A stretch of DNA of 64,000 bases from positions 372,001 to 436,000 of the forward strand of contig NZ_JAHZQZ020000014.1 in the NCBI RefSeq assembly GCF_019449275.2. Direction: 5' to 3'. Shown here in pieces: positions 58,438 to 64,000 of this stretch. Every line of letters starts with the position of its first letter. Position 1 is the first letter of the stretch. Source of the DNA: Microbacterium sp. HD4P20 (GTDB taxonomy: Bacteria; Actinomycetota; Actinomycetes; Actinomycetales; Microbacteriaceae). The translations under genes were made by a program, and so were the position numbers. The notes under the pieces are model-generated. The model worked only from the letters and a program-made list of their open reading frames with translations, was not told the origin of the DNA and did not search any database.

Positions 58438-59027
58438 TCCGTAGCGCGCGCCTGCTCGCCGTCGTCGTCATCGTGGCATGCGGCGCGATCGGCGTCATCT
58501 CGTCCACACAGACATGGCTGACGGCGGTCCTCGACGACGGCGTCGGGCATGCGCTCGAGGTCCCCGGCGCGTCGGCGATCCCGGTGCTCGCGCCGCTGAG
58601 CCTCGCCGTGCTCGCGCTCGGCGCCGCCCTGTCGATCGTCGGCCTGGTGCTGCGGTACGTGTTCGGCGTTCTCTCGGTGCTCATCGGCCTGACGCTTGCC
58701 TGGCTGAGCGCCCACGTGGCCTTCGGGCATCCGGTCTCGGCCGTGGCATCCGTCGTCACCGAGTCCACCGGCATCGCGGGCGAGTCGTCGGTGGCGGATC
58801 TGGTCGCCTCGATCACGGCGACGCCATGGCCCGGGATCACCCTCGCGACGTCGGTCGTGCTCGTCGCCGCAGGCGCATTCACCCTGGCCGGCGCACGACG
58901 CTGGGCCGCCACCGGGCGGCGCTACCGCACCGACGAGAGCACGCACGCTGCGACCGGCGGATCGCGCCCGCACGACGCCATCGACGACTGGGACGACCTG
59001 TCGCGTGGCGAGGACCCCACCACCTGA
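58434..59027 (+). CDS. Trp biosynthesis-associated membrane protein
   Basis: A 197-residue membrane protein with four hydrophobic helices (about 5-25, 48-68, 73-95 and 135-158), of the actinobacterial family found beside trpE and trpC (Rv1610 in M. tuberculosis). Its function is unknown. Normally it follows trpE; here its GTG overlaps the hisI stop directly. The C-terminal 40 residues are charged and probably cytoplasmic. Confidence 0.82.
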   Translation: MIRSARLLAVVVIVACGAIGVISSTQTWLTAVLDDGVGHALEVPGASAIPVLAPLSLAVLALGAALSIVGLVLRYVFGVLSVLIGLTLAWLSAHVAFGHPVSAVASVVTESTGIAGESSVADLVASITATPWPGITLATSVVLVAAGAFTLAGARRWAATGRRYRTDESTHAATGGSRPHDAIDDWDDLSRGEDPTT

Positions 59028-59070
59028 CCGCTAGACTGGCGGCATTCCGCGCTTTTCCAGGAGGACACCC

Positions 59071-59301
59071 ATGAGCGACAACATCGGCGACCCCGGCCAC
59101 GGACACTCGCCCGCAGCCTGGACAGCCGTCGTGATCATGCTCGTCGCCGTCACTCTGGGCGTCGTGTTCTACTGGTTCGACATGCCCGCCCTGGTGTGGG
59201 CCTCCGCCGGGCTCCTCCTCGTCGGGCTCATCGTCGGCTGGGCCCTGTCGAAGGCCGGGTACGGCGCGAACGGCTCGAAGTACACCCCGAAAGAGCACTG
59301 A
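59071..59301 (+). CDS. HGxxPAAW-motif small membrane protein
   Basis: A 76-residue protein with the N-terminal HGHSPAAW that defines this actinobacterial family, two hydrophobic helices (about 17-35 and 40-60) and a short polar tail. It always lies just upstream of trpC in relatives; role unknown. AGGAG precedes the ATG. Confidence 0.85.
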   Translation: MSDNIGDPGHGHSPAAWTAVVIMLVAVTLGVVFYWFDMPALVWASAGLLLVGLIVGWALSKAGYGANGSKYTPKEH

Positions 59302-59303
59302 TC

Positions 59304-60080
59304 GTGCTCGCCGACCTCACGGCCGGCGCGGTTGAGGATGCCGAGCTCCGCGCGTCGGCACGCCCCGTGGCGGCGCTCGAGGCCGCGGCCCTCGGGCAGC
59401 CGCCCGCCCGCGACGCCCTCGCCGCGCTCGCCCCGGCCGATCGCGTGAAGATCATCGCGGAAGTCAAGCGTGCGAGCCCTTCGCGGGGCGACCTGGCCGA
59501 CATCCCCGATCCGGCGTTCCAGGCCAGACGATACGAGGAAGGCGGCGCTTCGGCCATCTCGGTGCTGACCGAGGGACGACGGTTCAAGGGCAGCCTCGCC
59601 GATCTCGAGGCCGTCACCTCTGCCGTATCGGTGCCCGTGCTGCGCAAAGACTTCATCGCCACCGAGTACCAGGTGCTCGAGGCGAGGGCCTCGGGCGCGG
59701 ACCTCGTGCTCCTCATCGTCGCCGCACTCGAGCAGGAGGTGCTCGAGCGACTGCACGCGTTCACCCTCGCGCTCGGCATGACACCACTGGTCGAGACGCA
59801 TTCGAAGTCCGAAGTCGACCGCGCCGCCGACATCGGCGCGCGGCTGGTGGGAGTCAACGCGCGAGACCTGTCGACGTTCGAGCTCGACCGCGACCTCTTC
59901 GGCCGCCTGGCCGACCGCATCCCCGCCGACGCCATCAAGATCGCCGAGTCGGCGGTGCTCGCACCCGCCGACGTCGCCCACTACCGCGCGGCGGGCGCCG
60001 ATGTGGTGCTCGTCGGGGAGGCCCTCGTGACGAACGATCCCGTGTCCACCCTGCACACGTTCCTGGAGGCCGGAGCATGA
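59304..60080 (+). CDS. trpC: indole-3-glycerol phosphate synthase
   Basis: Forms indole-3-glycerol phosphate from CdRP. The 258-residue TIM barrel has [32 protein letters not shown] with the catalytic lysine, [19 protein letters not shown] and [12 protein letters not shown]. The GTG at 59304 begins two bases after the previous stop; no better start exists. Overlaps trpB by four bases. Confidence 0.96.
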   Translation: MLADLTAGAVEDAELRASARPVAALEAAALGQPPARDALAALAPADRVKIIAEVKRASPSRGDLADIPDPAFQARRYEEGGASAISVLTEGRRFKGSLADLEAVTSAVSVPVLRKDFIATEYQVLEARASGADLVLLIVAALEQEVLERLHAFTLALGMTPLVETHSKSEVDRAADIGARLVGVNARDLSTFELDRDLFGRLADRIPADAIKIAESAVLAPADVAHYRAAGADVVLVGEALVTNDPVSTLHTFLEAGA

Positions 60081-61330
60081 GTCTTCGCGAAGCGCCCGGA
60101 CCCCTCTTCGGAGAGTTCGGCGGACGCTACATGCCCGAATCGCTCATCGCGGCGATCGACGAACTGACCGAGGAGTACGAGGCCGCCAAGGCCGATCCCG
60201 CGTTCCAGTCCGAGCTCGTGCGCCTCCTGCATTCGTATGCCGGACGCCCGTCGCCGATCACTGAGGTGCCGCGGTTCGCCGCACACGCCGGCGGGGCGCG
60301 CGTGTTCCTCAAGCGGGAAGACCTCAATCACACCGGCTCGCACAAGATCAACAATGTCCTCGGCCAGGCGCTGCTCACCAAGCGTCTCGGCAAGACGCGC
60401 GTCATCGCCGAGACGGGCGCCGGGCAGCACGGCGTGGCGACCGCCACCGCGGCCGCGCTCTTCGGCTTCGAGTGCACCATCTACATGGGCGAGGTCGATA
60501 CTGAGCGCCAGGCCCTGAATGTCGCCCGCATGCGCCTGCTCGGCGCTGAGGTCATCCCCGTCACGACGGGGTCGCGCACCCTCAAGGACGCGATCAACGA
60601 GGCGTACCGCGACTGGGTGGCCAGCGTCGAGACGACCAACTACATCTTCGGCACGGCTGCCGGTCCGCATCCCTTCCCGGCGATGGTGCGCGACTTCCAG
60701 AAGGTGATCAGCGAAGAAGCGCGCGCGCAGCTCCTCGAGGAGGCCGGGCGGCTTCCGGATGCCGTCCTGGCATGTGTCGGCGGCGGTTCCAACGCGATCG
60801 GCATGTTCGACGCGTTCCTGGACGACGACGGCGTCGCGCTGTACGGCGTGGAAGCTGCCGGCGACGGCGTCGACACCGATCGGCACGCCGCCTCGATCGA
60901 GCGTGGACGCCCCGGCGTCCTCCATGGCGCGAAGACGTTCGTCCTGCAGGACGAGGACGGTCAGACCGTGGAGTCCCATTCGATCTCGGCAGGGCTGGAC
61001 TACCCGGGAGTGGGTCCCGAGCACGCGTGGCTCGCCTCGATCGGACGCGCGCAGTACATCCCCGCCAGCGACGACGAGGCGATGCAGGCACTGCGGCTGC
61101 TGTCCGAGACGGAGGGGATCATCCCGGCGATCGAGTCGGCGCACGCTCTCGCGGGGGCCTTGCGCATCGGGCGCGAGCTGGGGGCGGACGCGATCCTCGC
61201 GGTGTGCCTTTCGGGCCGGGGCGACAAGGACATGGACACCGCCGCACGCTACTTCGAGCTGTACGACGCGACGGTCGTCGGTTCCGCGCCGTCGGATGAT
61301 GCCGCCAAGGGAGAGGGCACCAAGCTATGA
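60077..61330 (+). CDS. trpB: tryptophan synthase, beta subunit
   Basis: Joins indole and serine to tryptophan with PLP. 417 residues; PLP lysine in [15 protein letters not shown] (about residue 92), [25 protein letters not shown] and the C-terminal [11 protein letters not shown]. It pairs with trpA, overlapping it by four bases, so indole channels between the subunits. Confidence 0.97.
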   Translation: MSLREAPGPLFGEFGGRYMPESLIAAIDELTEEYEAAKADPAFQSELVRLLHSYAGRPSPITEVPRFAAHAGGARVFLKREDLNHTGSHKINNVLGQALLTKRLGKTRVIAETGAGQHGVATATAAALFGFECTIYMGEVDTERQALNVARMRLLGAEVIPVTTGSRTLKDAINEAYRDWVASVETTNYIFGTAAGPHPFPAMVRDFQKVISEEARAQLLEEAGRLPDAVLACVGGGSNAIGMFDAFLDDDGVALYGVEAAGDGVDTDRHAASIERGRPGVLHGAKTFVLQDEDGQTVESHSISAGLDYPGVGPEHAWLASIGRAQYIPASDDEAMQALRLLSETEGIIPAIESAHALAGALRIGRELGADAILAVCLSGRGDKDMDTAARYFELYDATVVGSAPSDDAAKGEGTKL

Positions 61331-62139
61331 CCTCGCGGGTGGCGGCGGCGATCGACGCCGCACACGCCGGGGGACGAGGCGCCTTGATCGGCTATCTGCC
61401 GATCGGCTTCCCCGATCTGCAGGCGAGCATCGATGCCGCGGTGACCCTGGCCGAGAGCGGCGCCGATGTGCTCGAACTCGGACCGCCGTACTCCGACCCG
61501 GTCATGGACGGCACGGTGATCCAAGAAGCGACGCAGGCCGCGCTCGCGGGCGGGTTCCGCCTGCGCGACACCTTCACGGCGGTGCGCGAGATCACCCGGC
61601 GCGTCGATATCCCGGTGCTCGTGATGACCTACTGGAACCCGGTGCTGCAGTACGGGGTCGACCGCTATGCCGATGACCTCGCGGCCGCCGGCGGCGCAGG
61701 ACTCATCACGCCCGACGTCACGCCGGAGGCGGCGCCGGAATGGATCGCCGCCAGTGAGCGCACCGGCCTGGACCGGGTGTTCCTGGCCGCCCCGACATCC
61801 ACCGACGAACGTCTCGACTTGATCGTCGCCAACTCGACCGGCTTCGTGTACACCGTCTCGACGATGGGCATCACAGGTGAGCGGGAGCAGCTGGATGCCG
61901 CCGCCCGCACACTCGTCGCACGTCTTCGCGATCGCGGCTCGGCGAGCCCCGACGGCATCGTCCGCGCGTGCGTCGGCATCGGGATCTCCAACCCGGCGCA
62001 TGTGGCCGGCGTCCTCGAGTACGCCGACGGCGCGATCGTCGGCACGGCGCTCGTGCGCGCGCTGCGCGACGGGGGCCAGGACGGTCTCGCCGCAACCGCT
62101 CGCGCGCTCGCTTCGGGCACCGCGCGGACCTCGAACTAG
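61327..62139 (+). CDS. trpA: tryptophan synthase, alpha subunit
   Basis: Cleaves indole-3-glycerol phosphate to indole. The 270-residue TIM barrel has [13 protein letters not shown], the catalytic Glu in [17 protein letters not shown], and the [13 protein letters not shown] and [14 protein letters not shown] segments. Pro replaces the usual Val/Ile of the GxPYSDP motif, a minor variation. Its TAG stop lies in a -10 box for lgt. Confidence 0.96.
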   Translation: MTSRVAAAIDAAHAGGRGALIGYLPIGFPDLQASIDAAVTLAESGADVLELGPPYSDPVMDGTVIQEATQAALAGGFRLRDTFTAVREITRRVDIPVLVMTYWNPVLQYGVDRYADDLAAAGGAGLITPDVTPEAAPEWIAASERTGLDRVFLAAPTSTDERLDLIVANSTGFVYTVSTMGITGEREQLDAAARTLVARLRDRGSASPDGIVRACVGIGISNPAHVAGVLEYADGAIVGTALVRALRDGGQDGLAATARALASGTARTSN

Positions 62140-62142
62140 ACT
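62137..62142 (+). promoter_or_regulatory. -10 box TAGACT overlapping the trpA stop
   Basis: TAGACT includes the trpA TAG; transcription would start near 62149, 44 bases before the lgt ATG. Confidence 0.4.
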
Positions 62143-62192
62143 TCTGAGGTCGGCCGCCGCCGAACTCTCACCAGCAAGGACACGGTTCTCCC

Positions 62193-63155
62193 ATGATCAA
62201 CGCCGCCGCGAGCGTCGTCGCCAGCATCCCGAGCCCGTCGATCAGCTACATCGACCTCGGTCCACTGCGCATCCACTTCTACGCACTGTGCATCATCACG
62301 GGCATCATCATCGCGGTGTTCCTGACGAACCGTCGCCTCACCAAGCGAGGCGCAGAGCCGTGGGTCGTCATCGACATCGCACTGCTCGCGGTGCCGCTCG
62401 CGATCGTGGCGGCTCGCATCTACCACGTCGTCACCCACTGGGACTTCTACTTCGGCGAAGGAGCGAACCCACTCTCGGCGCTGTACATCTGGGAGGGCGG
62501 CATCGCCATCTACGGCGCCCTCATCGGCGGGGCGGTCGGCGCATGGCTCGGATGCCGGTGGACCGGCATCCGGTTCTGGACCTTCGCCGACGCACTGGCT
62601 CCAGGACTCCTGCTCGCACAGGCGATCGGCCGCTTCGGCAACTGGTTCAACCAGGAGCTGTTCGGACTCCCCACCGACTTGCCGTGGGGACTCGTGATCG
62701 ACTACCCGAACCCGGCGTGGCCGATCGGGCTGCCCGAAGACACCCTCTTCCACCCGACCTTCCTGTACGAAGTGCTGTGGAACGGTCTGGGCGTGCTCGT
62801 GCTGCTGTGGGCGGGCGCACGCTTCCGGTTGCAGTGGGGCCGCCTCTTCGCCCTGTACCTCGTCTGGTACAGCGCCGGGCGCATCGTGTGGGAGTCCATC
62901 CGCATCGACCCGAGCGACATCTTCTTGGGCATCCGCACCAACGTGTGGGCCGCGATCGCGGGAGTCCTCCTCGGTCTCGTGATCTTCTTCGTGCAGAAGC
63001 GCCGCCATCCCGGATACGAGCCGTCGCCGTATGTCCCCGGACGCGAGTGGACCCCGGAAGGGGCTGTACAATCGCAGGACACCGACGACTTCGTCGACGT
63101 CACCGACCCCCCGACGTCCGTCGTCGACGAACGGGCGCCACAAGCGCAGCCGTGA
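62193..63155 (+). CDS. lgt: phosphatidylglycerol-prolipoprotein diacylglyceryl transferase
   Basis: Attaches diacylglycerol to the lipobox cysteine of prelipoproteins at the membrane. The 320-residue protein has seven hydrophobic helices, the family signature GRFGNWFNQELFG (about 146), and the essential RIYHVVTHWDFY region. A 45-residue acidic cytoplasmic tail follows the last helix. trpA-lgt linkage is conserved in actinobacteria. Confidence 0.95.
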   Translation: MINAAASVVASIPSPSISYIDLGPLRIHFYALCIITGIIIAVFLTNRRLTKRGAEPWVVIDIALLAVPLAIVAARIYHVVTHWDFYFGEGANPLSALYIWEGGIAIYGALIGGAVGAWLGCRWTGIRFWTFADALAPGLLLAQAIGRFGNWFNQELFGLPTDLPWGLVIDYPNPAWPIGLPEDTLFHPTFLYEVLWNGLGVLVLLWAGARFRLQWGRLFALYLVWYSAGRIVWESIRIDPSDIFLGIRTNVWAAIAGVLLGLVIFFVQKRRHPGYEPSPYVPGREWTPEGAVQSQDTDDFVDVTDPPTSVVDERAPQAQP

Positions 63156-63261
63156 GCCGGGTTCTCACTCAGAGCCGCCACGATCAACGCGATCTTCTCC
63201 CGAGAACGCGCCCCAGGGCCGACGTCGTCCCATCTTGAGCATCAACGTGAGGACGGTAGGT

Positions 63262-64000
63262 ATGGCTTCGAGCCCCCGTCGTCTCGCCTCAGTGAAGGCG
63301 AACACCCCCGCTGCTTCGGCCCTCGCGGGCCTTCCCGAGAAGCAGGGCATGTACAACCCTGCGTTCGAGAAGGATGCGTGCGGCCTGGCGATGGTCGCGA
63401 CCCTGCGCGGACACGCCGGACACGACATCATCGACCTGGCGCTCACGGCGCTGCGCAACCTCGAGCACCGCGGAGCCATCGGCTCCGACGCCGGGACCGG
63501 CGACGGTGCCGGCATCCTGACGCAGATGCCCGACGCGTTCCTCCGCGCCGTCGTCGATTTTCCGCTGCCTCCGGTCGGAGAGTATGCGGTGGGAATGGTG
63601 TTCCTTCCGCGGGACGATGAGGCGCGGGCGACTCAGAAGGCGGGGATCGAGCGGATCGCGGCATCCGAGGGCCTCACCGTGCTGGGGTGGCGCGATGTGC
63701 CGACCTCGGACGAGCACCTGGGCAAGCTCGCGTTCCAGGCACGGCCGGCGTTCGAGCAGCTGTTCGTCTCGCGGCCCGCGGAGGGCGACACCCCGGCGCT
63801 GTCGGGCATCGCACTCGACCGGCGTACCTTCCGCCTGCGCAAGCGGGCGCGCACCGAGCTCGACGCGTACTTCGTCTCGCTGTCGGCTCGTACCCTCGGC
63901 TACAAGGGCATGGTCACCACGCTCCAGCTCGAGCCGTTCTATCCCGACCTCCAGGACGAGCGCTTCGCCTCCGAGCTCGCCGTCGTCCATTCCCGTTACT
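63262..64000 (+). CDS. gltB: glutamate synthase, large subunit (5' part)
   Basis: The first 246 residues of the ferredoxin/NADPH-dependent glutamate synthase large chain (about 1500 in full), cut by the window end. A 39-residue propeptide precedes the catalytic cysteine in EKDACGLAMVATL (Cys40), which becomes N-terminal after processing; LRNLEHRGAIGSDAGTGDGAG is the glutaminase-domain signature. The ATG at 63262 is chosen for the nearby GGACGGTAGG. It assimilates ammonia by making glutamate from glutamine and 2-oxoglutarate. Confidence 0.93.
   Translation, partial: MASSPRRLASVKANTPAASALAGLPEKQGMYNPAFEKDACGLAMVATLRGHAGHDIIDLALTALRNLEHRGAIGSDAGTGDGAGILTQMPDAFLRAVVDFPLPPVGEYAVGMVFLPRDDEARATQKAGIERIAASEGLTVLGWRDVPTSDEHLGKLAFQARPAFEQLFVSRPAEGDTPALSGIALDRRTFRLRKRARTELDAYFVSLSARTLGYKGMVTTLQLEPFYPDLQDERFASELAVVHSRY

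Noticed and set aside
63195-63206. TTCTC-CC-GAGAA inverted repeat before gltB
   Set aside because: Short and without supporting promoter spacing; could be chance in the 106-base gap, so not listed as an operator.

Overview
The window is 64 kb of very GC-rich, almost gap-free chromosome from an actinobacterium, most probably a Microbacterium or close Microbacteriaceae relative (inferred from protein style, GTG starts, four-base ATGA/GTGA overlaps and gene order). Read left to right, its core follows blocks known from Mycobacterium tuberculosis: thrS-HIT-pdxST-yebC-ruvCAB-yajC-secDF-rel-rarA-alaS-ruvX-mltG-aro-efp-nusB, then pyrRBC-carAB-pyrF-mihF/gmk-rpoZ-metK-priA-fmt-rsmB-rpe, then his and trp genes, lgt and the start of gltB. 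I see no IS element, prophage, CRISPR array, rRNA or tRNA gene, and no gene-free stretch longer than 300 bases.

Layout. 0.1-1.7 kb: a frameshifted FAD monooxygenase and a KTSC-domain protein on the minus strand. 1.7-4.4 kb: thrS with a threonine-rich 22-residue leader ORF, then a HIT-family Ap4A phosphorylase. 4.4-8.2 kb: a vitamin B6 island, with pdxY and the MocR-type regulator pdxR divergent from pdxS-pdxT around a perfect 14-bp palindrome. 8.3-17.2 kb: yebC, ruvCAB, yajC-secD-secF and the (p)ppGpp enzyme. 17.1-19.8 kb: three minus-strand accessory genes. 19.9-31.8 kb: rarA, rpsD, a small membrane protein, alaS, ruvX, mltG and aroE-aroC-aroK-aroB plus an acetyltransferase. 31.8-39.7 kb: an MFS exporter, aroQ, efp, nusB, a SNF2 helicase and a metallo-beta-lactamase/Rieske fusion. 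39.7-48.4 kb: the pyrimidine operon behind a PyrR-binding RNA hairpin. 48.4-56.1 kb: an mIHF-guanylate kinase fusion, rpoZ, metK, degenerate priA, fmt, rsmB and rpe. 56.2-63.2 kb: hisE-hisG-hisF-hisI running into trp genes without trpE, then lgt. 63.3 kb to the end: 5' part of gltB.

Functional logic. Many genes make or use PRPP and chorismate: rpe feeds ribose phosphate, his, pyr and trp enzymes consume PRPP, and the aro cluster makes chorismate for trp. Others are housekeeping functions in translation, recombination, secretion and stringent response.

The most interesting observations are regulatory: (1) a leaderless Thr-rich short ORF followed by competing GC hairpins just before thrS, suggesting a ribosome-mediated threonine attenuator; (2) a recurrent arrangement in which a TAnnnT -10 box lies exactly 6-7 bases before a start codon, at eleven places, predicting leaderless mRNAs and deciding several start codons; (3) a PyrR-binding loop that sequesters the pyrR Shine-Dalgarno. 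Structural oddities are the mIHF-Gmk fusion, the MBL-Rieske fusion, the helicase-dead PriA, and the absence of trpE and coaBC from their usual slots.
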